64,000 nucleotides of DNA from Sedimentibacter acidaminivorans (GTDB lineage: Bacteria; Bacillota; Clostridia; Tissierellales; Sedimentibacteraceae), in contig NZ_JAGGKS010000012.1 in NCBI RefSeq assembly GCF_017873955.1, positions 1 through 64,000 on the forward strand. Reading direction: 5' to 3'. Position 1 is the stretch's first letter. Each line of letters begins with the position of its first letter. Positions 1 through 7,120 of this stretch are shown here, piece by piece. The notes beneath the pieces were generated by a model. The model had not been told where the DNA came from and made no database searches. It saw only the letters and a list, made by a program, of their open reading frames with translations. Position numbers and translations under genes: made by a program.

Positions 1-670
1 ATATAGAGTATCTCCACCTACTGGCATTGTGAATGATGCTTTATCTGCATATTCTACTGTTCCTGTCGCTGTTGTACTCCAACCTTCAAATGTGTATCCT
101 GCTTTTGTAAATGCATTATCATTTAAATCAAATACTGTTCCTGTTGGTTTTACGCTATTTCCCATTGTGCCTGCTCCACCATTAGCATCATATACTAATG
201 TTTGGTCTGTTGCACTCCAGATTGCATATAGAGTATCTCCACCTACTGGCATTGTGAATGATGCTTTATCTGCATATTCTACTGTTCCTGTCGCTGTTGT
301 ACTCCAACCTTCAAATGTGTATCCTGCTTTTGTAAATGCATTCTCATTTAAATCAAATACTGTTCCTGTTGGTTTTACGCTATTTCCCATTGTGCCTGCT
401 CCACCATTAGCATCATATACTAATGTTTGGTCTGCTGCACTCCAGATTGCATATAGAGTATCTCCACCTACTGGCATTGTGAATGATGCTTTATCTGCAT
501 ATTCTACTGTTCCTGTCGCTGTTGTACTCCAACCTTCAAATGTGTATCCTGCTTTTGTAAATGCATTATCATTTAAATCAAATACTGTTCCTGTTGGTTT
601 TACGCTATTTCCCATTGTGCCTGCTCCACCATTAGCATCATATACTAATGTTTGGTCTGTTGCACTCCAG
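1..670 (-). repeat. Tandem 225-bp coding repeats (75 aa each)
   Basis: Three units with an exact 225-bp period are visible: 446-670, 221-445 and a partial one from 220 to the window edge. Units 1 and 3 look identical over the shared 220 bases; unit 2 differs at two positions (an Asp/Asn codon change and an Ala/Val change). Each unit encodes one InlB-type repeat ending in LYAIW. Near-identity at DNA level suggests recent duplication or gene conversion and predicts copy-number variation between strains. Confidence 0.9.
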
Positions 671-2640
671 ATTGCATATACCAACATATTACCAGTCACA
701 GAAGTAGCTCCTGTAAATGCAGTACCACTACCATTTGCTTCTGTGTTCCAACCAGCAAATGTATAACCTGTTCTTGTTGGTTCTGATGGTAAAGTTCCTA
801 AAGTTGAATATTTTACAGTTTCCTTAGAACTTGGGACAGCATCTGTCCACCCTTCAGAATCTGTATGATTCTTATCAAATGTAACAGTTGCATTTTCAGT
901 CTTTTTATATCCAAAATAAACTGTTTTACTTTGACCATCTTCTGACATTGTTACTGTAACCGGACTAGCTAAGGTAGTTGGATTGCCGCTTCTTCCTGCA
1001 GATTCTGGAACATATGTGTATAAAGTATTATCATCATCTAAAAATGTTGGAATACTTGCATTTATAGTATAAGGATGATTTGGAAGTAACAATTCACTAA
1101 TTCCGTCATTATAAACGATATTATTTAAAACTTCTTTGTTATCCCATCCAACTACTCCTGTAATATTAGAATCCTTAGAAATAGGATCCCCATTTTCATT
1201 TACAAGATAATATACTATATTAATAGAACATGCATTCATAGGCAATTTTGGTGTTTCTACTTTTTGAATACATGAATTTCCCAAGAAATTTGTGTAGCTT
1301 AGAATAGCAGGTCCAGCGTTTGTATCATACAAACCTCTTGCATCAGAGTCCTGTAATATGCTATCATTCATCTCTATCTTAACTGTCAATGATGCGCCAC
1401 CTTTTGTTATGGCTCCAATATCCCAGCTAACACTTCCTTCATCTGGATATGATATTGATAAATCACCTGTAGTCGCTTCTGCACTAATAACAGTTCCGTT
1501 AAAGTTCATTGTTTGAATAGCATCATCTATAGATGCGTCTGTTCCTGCAATTTTAGTTTGGTCAGCAATTGAGGAGAACACTCCTCCTAATACACTTGGA
1601 TCTGTTATAGGGTAAAAATATTTGTCATCTGGATTTGATGCAATATTCTCGAGATTATCATAGTCATCTTCGTTCATCAATAATCCTATTGAATATATTG
1701 TAGCATTATAACTACTTCCCTTTAGTGTATCCGCTTGAGTTCGACCATTTTTTTCAGATGGTTCTGGCTTACCGTCTGTTAAAAATACGATATAGGCAGG
1801 ACGATTTCTATCTTCACCTGTACGTGCTTCTAACATATCTATAGCAGCTTGAAGAGCATTGTTATAATCGGTACCATCATTAGCTGACAAAGTACCTATA
1901 GTGTTAATGAGAGTATTCTTTTCATCTACACCAGTCAAAGGCTCATTACTAGCATAATCATTAAAAGCTATTAAACCTACTCTATGAAGTGACGCTTGAC
2001 CATCATCATTAGCAGTAAACATTGTATTTACAAAATTTCTAGCCGATTGTTGTGCTACTTCTAATCGTGTAGTAGCCATATAGTCTGAACAGATAGTCGG
2101 CTCGGGCGTAGTCCATTCTGACCATCCAAAAGCCCAATAACGTTCTGACGTGAATTCATATGTTTTTCCACAATCAGGACAAATACCTATTTTTTTCTGA
2201 TGTTCTGTAAGCCATCCCCATGAACTACCATCATTTACCCATGAAATTATACCTCCATGTGTGTTATGATGTTCTGGATCTAAACAAATAGGATCAATAT
2301 CATATCCCATACTACCAGATCTGTCAATAACCATAATGGCATCAACACCCTCTTTTACAGGTGTTCCGCTAACATTAAATGTAACTTCTGCTATTCCATT
2401 TTCTTTTTCATACCATCTTGCTGACTTAGTCATTCTCACATGTCCTTGATTTCCAAATCCAGGATAATCATTAGGATCATATCCTGGTGCGTTTATATCT
2501 GGAACTGCAGTCATAGTAACTACGCCTTCTTCTCCAGGTATTGCAGCTGCACTCACCACACTACTCGGCATACTAGGCATTAACATCATCAAAGCTATTA
2601 CAAAACATATTACTTTTTTGAACATTTTAGTTTTATTCAT
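1..2640 (-). CDS. Secreted vWA-domain surface adhesin with InlB-type repeats (3' end beyond window)
   Basis: The open frame runs on the minus strand from an ATG at 2640 off the left edge (880 codons visible), with AGGAGGAC just upstream. Residues 1-33 form a Sec signal peptide ending near VSAAA. A vWA domain starts around residue 95 with MIDAS loop DRSGS (D106), a DGT near 254 and LTDG near 288. About 70 residues are inserted directly after the MIDAS loop and carry C119, an HHNTH stretch, a CPDC pair (154-157) and C184. From about residue 580 the protein is InlB B-repeat/Listeria-Bacteroides repeat type (GYTFAGW, LYAIW), with near-identical 75-residue units toward the edge. An in-frame ATG at 2718 could add 26 residues, but the RBS favours 2640. 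I infer a wall-associated adhesin; its anchor lies outside the window. It is controlled by the c-di-GMP riboswitch upstream. Confidence 0.85.
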   Translation of the reverse strand, partial: MNKTKMFKKVICFVIALMMLMPSMPSSVVSAAAIPGEEGVVTMTAVPDINAPGYDPNDYPGFGNQGHVRMTKSARWYEKENGIAEVTFNVSGTPVKEGVDAIMVIDRSGSMGYDIDPICLDPEHHNTHGGIISWVNDGSSWGWLTEHQKKIGICPDCGKTYEFTSERYWAFGWSEWTTPEPTICSDYMATTRLEVAQQSARNFVNTMFTANDDGQASLHRVGLIAFNDYASNEPLTGVDEKNTLINTIGTLSANDGTDYNNALQAAIDMLEARTGEDRNRPAYIVFLTDGKPEPSEKNGRTQADTLKGSSYNATIYSIGLLMNEDDYDNLENIASNPDDKYFYPITDPSVLGGVFSSIADQTKIAGTDASIDDAIQTMNFNGTVISAEATTGDLSISYPDEGSVSWDIGAITKGGASLTVKIEMNDSILQDSDARGLYDTNAGPAILSYTNFLGNSCIQKVETPKLPMNACSINIVYYLVNENGDPISKDSNITGVVGWDNKEVLNNIVYNDGISELLLPNHPYTINASIPTFLDDDNTLYTYVPESAGRSGNPTTLASPVTVTMSEDGQSKTVYFGYKKTENATVTFDKNHTDSEGWTDAVPSSKETVKYSTLGTLPSEPTRTGYTFAGWNTEANGSGTAFTGATSVTGNMLVYAIWSATDQTLVYDANGGAGTMGNSVKPTGTVFDLNDNAFTKAGYTFEGWSTTATGTVEYADKASFTMPVGGDTLYAIWSAADQTLVYDANGGAGTMGNSVKPTGTVFDLNENAFTKAGYTFEGWSTTATGTVEYADKASFTMPVGGDTLYAIWSATDQTLVYDANGGAGTMGNSVKPTGTVFDLNDNAFTKAGYTFEGWSTTATGTVEYADKASFTMPVGGDTLY

Positions 2641-2862
2641 GATTTGTCCTCCTTTCTTCGAAATTTTTGTTTCATTTAAAGATTTTTCCTTTGGTTTAAT
2701 CAAATTCTTAATAATCATTTAAACTAAGTACACCCCCTTCCTTATTTCCATTATTATATATAGAAACAACTTCCCTTTTTGGGTTAGTTGGAACTATCAA
2801 GTTAATTAGTTTTTATTTTTGTAGCATTGACTTAAATATTTTACACATTTATTTTTTGTATT
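2641..2862 (-). other. Adhesin mRNA leader between riboswitch terminator and start codon
   Basis: About 220 nt of AT-rich leader lie between the terminator T-run and the adhesin ATG. It contains the AGGAGGAC ribosome site just before 2640 and a weaker GGGGGTG upstream of an in-frame ATG at 2718. I saw no other gene here. Confidence 0.5.
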
Positions 2863-2901
2863 AAAAAAGGCTGCAAGATAATTTAAAATTATTTTGCAGC
2901 C
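2863..2901 (-). terminator. Riboswitch expression platform: intrinsic terminator
   Basis: On the minus strand a 16-bp stem (GGCTGCAAAATAATTT pairing with its near-complement ending CTTGCAGCC) is followed by TTTTTT. The 5' arm begins with the GGCTGC that also closes the 3' side of the aptamer, so aptamer closing and terminator formation should compete. That arrangement suggests, but does not prove, that ligand binding switches transcription on. Confidence 0.85.
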
Positions 2902-2981
2902 GAACCATCGTAGTAGTAATTTAATTACATACATTAGACTTCTAGCTTTGCGTCCCTAATTTTCATTAGGTTTGCCCTTTA
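2896..2981 (-). ncRNA. c-di-GMP class I (GEMM-I) riboswitch aptamer
   Basis: Read on the minus strand the element has the GEMM-I landmarks in order: GGGCAAACC; a perfect stem CCTAAT-GAAA-ATTAGG with a GNRA tetraloop; the conserved GGGACGCAAAGCTA; GTCTAA; a variable arm with a tetraloop-receptor-like segment; and a closing GATGGTTCGGCTGC. It lies between the GGDEF/HD-GYP gene and the adhesin and is followed by its own terminator. The family binds cyclic di-GMP. Confidence 0.92.
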
Positions 2982-3019
2982 TATTACGAAATAGTTAATA
3001 TATTGTTATATCTAGTCTA

Positions 3020-3049
3020 TTTATACCACTTATTTGAAACTCTAAACAA
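3020..3049 (-). promoter_or_regulatory. Candidate sigma-A promoter for the riboswitch-adhesin transcript
   Basis: TTGTTT (3044-3049) and TATAAA (3020-3025) on the minus strand are separated by 18 bp and lie about 40 nt before the aptamer. It is the best promoter match in the gap after the GGDEF/HD-GYP stop codon, but the -35 is weak. Confidence 0.4.
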
Positions 3050-3108
3050 TAATCTATGCTCACAGTATTATTTTGTTTACTTTATTATTGTTCTACATTT
3101 ATTCCAAA

Positions 3109-4563
3109 TTATACAATTTGTTCCTTATTTTCCATTAAGTTTATGAATATTTTTGAAATATTCGGATCAAATTGACTTCCTGACTTTTCTGATATTTCTC
3201 TAAGTGCTGCTTGATTTGACATCCTACTTTTATATGGTCTATCATTTACCATTGCATCATATGCATCTACTATAGAAAAAACTCTAGCTTCAATAGGAAT
3301 TTCTTCCCCTTTTAAGAGTCCTGGATATCCCTTTCCATCCCAACGTTCATGGTGAACAAGTATTAGTTCGTCAACTGATAATGTATCTTTAAATTCCTTT
3401 GCTATGTAATATCCAATTTCACTATGCCTTTTTACATTTTCCCATTCTTCGTTATTCAAAGTATCTTCTTTTTGTAGTATTACTCTTGAAACACCAGCTT
3501 TCCCAATATCATGAAATTCACAAAGTAGGTTTAACTTGCTTTTCTCTATATCCGATAAACCAAGTTCGTTTGCTATCATTAAACTCAGTTTTTTTAATCT
3601 TTCATAATGTGCTTTTGTTTCAAATGTAATGCTTTCTAAATTCTTTTTTAGAAATTTAATCATGGATAGCTTAGCTTCTTTGCTTTCCTTCAGCTTTTTA
3701 AAATACATTCTCTCTTCAGCTTTTTTCAAGACATCTCGTATGTTTTCAGATGCTACTTCCTTAGTTGCAACTCCAAAGCTTATACTTAATTTTATAAAAT
3801 CTAAAGGATTATTTTCAAATTTATTTTTTATCCTATCAACTATTGAAGAAGCTATTTCTTCTGTAGTTTTAGGTAAAATAATTATAAATTCGTCTCCACC
3901 AACTCTGCTTATAATATCTTCTGTTCTAAATGAATTCATCATTATTCTAGCTGATTTTTTTAGAGCATTATCGCCCATGCTGTGACCAAATGCATCATTA
4001 ATTAATTTAAGTCCATTTATATCACCCATAATTACGCTTATAGGTAACTGTCTTTTTGTATCTAACCTTGCTATTTCTTCATCTAAAAAACTTTTATTAT
4101 ATAATCCTGTTAATTTATCCTTACAACTTAATCTTTCTATATCTTTAAAATAATAAATATTATTTTTCAAGCTTCCAGGATGACTTAATTGATATTCCGT
4201 ATTATTAATAATACTTGTCATATCGCTATAATACATCATCATAGTTTCTTCGCTATTACTTCTAAGGCTTTTATCGGTAAATATGTTGACTAAATACCAA
4301 CGCCCTAAGTCTTTGATATATATTTCATGCTTACCACTATTTTTAGGAATTATATTAAAGTATAGTTCTTTCAAACACAGTTTATCACCGCCATATATAA
4401 CGATATCTGAAATCTTCCTTCCAATTAACTCTTCTGGAAAAATATCAGTTGCAATATTAAATGTTTCGCTTATGTAAACTAGTATATAATCCACAAAATT
4501 TCCATCTTCATTATAAATTGCTTTGAACTTTAGATAGAAATCATTTATTGAAGGGTACTCCAT
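3109..4563 (-). CDS. PAS-GGDEF-HD-GYP cyclic-di-GMP turnover protein
   Basis: This 484-residue cytoplasmic protein has an N-terminal PAS-like sensor (about 10-120), a GGDEF domain (about 150-295) and a C-terminal HD-GYP domain (about 310-480). The GGDEF signature is intact near residue 219, and an RTED inhibitory-site motif sits five residues before it, so feedback-controlled c-di-GMP synthesis is plausible. The HD-GYP half keeps HDIGK (about 352) and HHERWDGKGYP (about 407), the residues of an active c-di-GMP phosphodiesterase. No membrane segment is seen. It could therefore make and break c-di-GMP; the net direction cannot be read from sequence. Downstream is a c-di-GMP riboswitch controlling an adhesin; upstream is a BTAD-type regulator. 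The start at 4563 follows GGTGGTGATAAA. Confidence 0.92.
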   Translation of the reverse strand: MEYPSINDFYLKFKAIYNEDGNFVDYILVYISETFNIATDIFPEELIGRKISDIVIYGGDKLCLKELYFNIIPKNSGKHEIYIKDLGRWYLVNIFTDKSLRSNSEETMMMYYSDMTSIINNTEYQLSHPGSLKNNIYYFKDIERLSCKDKLTGLYNKSFLDEEIARLDTKRQLPISVIMGDINGLKLINDAFGHSMGDNALKKSARIMMNSFRTEDIISRVGGDEFIIILPKTTEEIASSIVDRIKNKFENNPLDFIKLSISFGVATKEVASENIRDVLKKAEERMYFKKLKESKEAKLSMIKFLKKNLESITFETKAHYERLKKLSLMIANELGLSDIEKSKLNLLCEFHDIGKAGVSRVILQKEDTLNNEEWENVKRHSEIGYYIAKEFKDTLSVDELILVHHERWDGKGYPGLLKGEEIPIEARVFSIVDAYDAMVNDRPYKSRMSNQAALREISEKSGSQFDPNISKIFINLMENKEQIV

Positions 4564-4623
4564 TTTATCACCACCGATATAATTTAAGTTAACTTAATAC
4601 AGCAATTATTTATCTACTCCCTT

Positions 4624-4690
4624 ATTATATATGACACCAATTACATTTTTATTTCTTATCAATTACATTTTTATTTCATTTCAATTACAT
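4624..4690 (-). promoter_or_regulatory. SARP-type promoter: -10 box with three 22-bp-spaced direct repeats
   Basis: On the minus strand TATAAT (4624-4629) is preceded by three copies of ATGTAATTG, at 4638-4646, 4660-4668 and 4682-4690, with exact 22-bp periodicity (two helical turns). The nearest copy ends 8 bp from the -10 box and no good -35 hexamer is present. SARP/BTAD regulators of actinomycetes bind direct repeats at 11- or 22-bp steps with an 8-bp gap to the -10 (from memory of that literature). The adjacent BTAD-type gene is the natural candidate regulator of the GGDEF/HD-GYP gene. Confidence 0.65.
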
Positions 4691-4699
4691 TTTGATTAC

Positions 4700-4729
4700 A
4701 AAAATAGCCCTGACTATTCAAGGCTATAA
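4700..4729 (-). terminator. Intrinsic terminator overlapping the stop of the BTAD regulator
   Basis: On the minus strand ATAGCC and GGGCTAT form a stem around an 11-12-nt loop followed by TTTTTG. The stem includes the gene's TAG stop codon. Confidence 0.65.
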
Positions 4730-5938
4730 TAATGTGTTTTCTAACAATAATGGTTGAAAATCTATGTATAAATTTTTATCACTTATTTTAGTGTATTTTT
4801 TAAAATTTGTTCTTATTCGTTCTTCAATTTGCTTAGTTCCGTCTCCCTTAACATTATGGAGCATTATTAATATTTGATTATCATTCCAAAACGTAAAAAT
4901 ATCCCCCCTTCTCAATGAAAACATTAATAATCTAATTAAATCATTTGTCAGTCTACTTGAATCATCCAAGTATTTGTTTTTTTCTTCCATTCCGGTTAAT
5001 GTTATAATACTTAAATAGTCGTATTCATTTTTTCTTTGTGATTTGTTTTTCTGTATATTAAATAAGAATTTAAAATGTTCGATATTACAATTAATAGCAC
5101 CAGTAGATTCTCCAAAATCAAGTTTCTCACTAATTTCCGAAAAATCAATATCACTTTTCTGTATGATATTATTTTGTATTTTGTCTAGTGACTTTACAAA
5201 CTTAGTTGAAGGTTTAATATCCATTTCCTTCTCTAATAAATTTATTGCATAATCATAATGGTCAATAGCACTCTTATTCTTACCTATTTTTACCATTGAT
5301 TCCATTAATGCTATATGAATATTTTCTTCATATGGCTCTAAAAGCAATGACTTCTCACATAACTCAATAATTGCTTCATTATCATTTTTTTCATTAAATA
5401 AATCGATAAGCTTGTACAAAGTTTTCAAATACAAACGCTGATAATAATTTCTAGCAGGTACTAACCAAACTTCATATGCATTATCTGACAGATATAATCC
5501 TTTATATATATTTAAAGCTTTTTCATATATCGCTATGGCACTTTCACCGTTTTTATTACATTCTAAATCTCCCTGATTTACTAGATTTTCAAACTCATCT
5601 AAATCAAGAATTGCATTTTCACCCGTCTCGAGACAGTAATAACCATTGAGAAAATTAATAGACAAATAATCGCTTTCATCTAAATCTTGAGGATAAAATG
5701 TTTTTATTATTTGCCTTAACCTAAATATCTGTGTACGTAATACATTTTTGGGGTCGCTAGATTCACTGTCAGTCCAAAGGTTATCTATTATTGTCTCTGG
5801 CAATAACTTCTTGTTTCTAAAGGTGATAAAATATTCAAATAGTTTATATAACTTGTATGTTCTGCTAGATCTCTTTAAAACCGATTGATTATCAGCCTTA
5901 ATATCAAATCCACCAAATGTACTAATGTAGAGCTTCAT
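4724..5938 (-). CDS. BTAD/SARP-like transcriptional regulator with degenerate GGDEF-like C-terminus
   Basis: The 404-residue protein begins with an OmpR/SARP-type winged helix (about 1-95: LYISTFGGFDI, then VLRTQIFRLRQIIK), followed by a TPR-like bacterial transcriptional activation domain (about 115-260). The last ~130 residues (about 275-404) are not BTAD: IITLTGMEEKN, then RRGDIFTFW and QILIMLHNV, spaced like the GGDEF fold but with RRGDIF instead of GGDEF and no catalytic metal residues. I infer a degenerate nucleotide-cyclase-like sensory domain, possibly binding c-di-GMP or another ligand. It lies upstream of the GGDEF/HD-GYP gene, whose promoter carries SARP-like direct repeats. The start at 5938 follows AAAGGAGTTGTGAT. 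Confidence 0.8.
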   Translation of the reverse strand: MKLYISTFGGFDIKADNQSVLKRSSRTYKLYKLFEYFITFRNKKLLPETIIDNLWTDSESSDPKNVLRTQIFRLRQIIKTFYPQDLDESDYLSINFLNGYYCLETGENAILDLDEFENLVNQGDLECNKNGESAIAIYEKALNIYKGLYLSDNAYEVWLVPARNYYQRLYLKTLYKLIDLFNEKNDNEAIIELCEKSLLLEPYEENIHIALMESMVKIGKNKSAIDHYDYAINLLEKEMDIKPSTKFVKSLDKIQNNIIQKSDIDFSEISEKLDFGESTGAINCNIEHFKFLFNIQKNKSQRKNEYDYLSIITLTGMEEKNKYLDDSSRLTNDLIRLLMFSLRRGDIFTFWNDNQILIMLHNVKGDGTKQIEERIRTNFKKYTKISDKNLYIDFQPLLLENTLL

Positions 5939-5996
5939 ATCACAACTCCTTTGTATATGTTACTCATAATATTTTGTAGTTTTAACATCGTATTTT

Positions 5997-6025
5997 ATTA
6001 TATGTCCATTTGAGTAATTTTTCAA
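5997..6025 (-). promoter_or_regulatory. Sigma-A promoter of the BTAD regulator
   Basis: TTGAAA (6020-6025) and TATAAT (5997-6002) on the minus strand are separated by 17 bp and lie about 60 nt upstream of the start codon. Confidence 0.75.
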
Positions 6026-6137
6026 ACATTTTTTTAAATATTAATTATATTTATTTCTTATTTTTTAGTAAAACTAGAATTTTTCTATAGAAATAACATG
6101 AATAAAGCGCATTCCCTTCAATAAATAATAAAATATC

Positions 6138-7001
6138 CTATAGTGTATCGAAAGTCATTGGAACAAAATCATCACTATCTCTAAATTTCCTTAGTCTTTG
6201 TAACAATACTTCTTTATCTTTATTTAGTGTACCCGCTTGATTAATATGATTAGATACATGATTTGCCCTAAATATACAATCATTGAGCTCCATATTTTCT
6301 AACATTATTATATTTTCATCTATAATTTGAAGTGGTGAAGCCAAATGGAATTTACCTTGTTTTATATCATCTGCTAATTCTGATTCTTTTTCCACTACTA
6401 ATCTTAGCAACGAAAAATAATCTGGATTAATAGCTGAAATAACTTTGGCTGATTCAATTGCATGTTCTTCCATTAGATCTGTTCCACCTAACCCAGATAT
6501 TATCATACATGATAATTTAAACCCTGCTTTTTTTGCCTTTTGTCCTGCTTCAATCATTTCTTGCTGATTTACACCCTTGTTCATAAATGACAAAACATTA
6601 TCCGAACCACTTTCTACACCCATATAAAGAAGTTCTAAGCCTGCTTGTCTTATAGACTTTAACTCTTCATCTGTTTTTCTAAGTAAATCTAATGGTCCTG
6701 AATATGAACTAATACGTTTAACTAAAGGAAATTCTTTTTTAGTCATTTCTAATATTTCTAATACTTTATCTGTTTTTAAACAAAGCACATTTCCATCTGC
6801 AAGAAATATTCTTTCTGATGATACCTCATATCTTTTCAACCATTTTATATGATCAATTAATTCTTCTTTTGTTTTGTTTCTAAACTGCTTACATTTATAC
6901 ATGTAGCAAAATTTACATTTATTGTGCGAACAACCCTCTGTAACTTGGATTATCAGGCTGCGTGCTTCGCTTGGTGGTCTGTATAATGGATTTGAGTACA
7001 T
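6138..7001 (-). CDS. Radical SAM protein with CX4CX2C cluster motif
   Basis: The 287-residue protein has an N-terminal TEGCSHNKCKFCYMY segment. Its cysteines follow a CX4CX2C pattern, the variant of the 4Fe-4S motif seen in a COG1032-like radical SAM subgroup rather than the canonical CX3CX2C. Later segments (GVESGSDNVLSFMNKG, MIISGLGG) fit the SAM-binding half-barrel. No B12-binding, TRAM or SPASM domain is present, so the substrate is unknown. It is a stand-alone gene with AAAGGAGAAAAAT before its ATG. Homologues are usually annotated only as radical SAM protein, and I assign no reaction. Confidence 0.8.
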   Translation of the reverse strand: MYSNPLYRPPSEARSLIIQVTEGCSHNKCKFCYMYKCKQFRNKTKEELIDHIKWLKRYEVSSERIFLADGNVLCLKTDKVLEILEMTKKEFPLVKRISSYSGPLDLLRKTDEELKSIRQAGLELLYMGVESGSDNVLSFMNKGVNQQEMIEAGQKAKKAGFKLSCMIISGLGGTDLMEEHAIESAKVISAINPDYFSLLRLVVEKESELADDIKQGKFHLASPLQIIDENIIMLENMELNDCIFRANHVSNHINQAGTLNKDKEVLLQRLRKFRDSDDFVPMTFDTL

Positions 7002-7120
7002 ATTTTTCTCCTTTTTTAATAACTAACGAAATATAATTAATACTTTAATTGCATAGTTTGTTTTTATTTAAGTGCTCTGTATATAATGCGAACACTTTTG
7101 TAAATGTATGTTTAATGTAC

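Noticed and set aside
1-670. CRISPR-like periodic repeat
   Set aside because: The period is 225 bp, the units are coding in one frame, and there are no unique spacers.
29-766. Long plus-strand open frame over the tandem repeats
   Set aside because: It is the antisense shadow of the adhesin InlB repeats; no ribosome site, repetitive low-sense protein.
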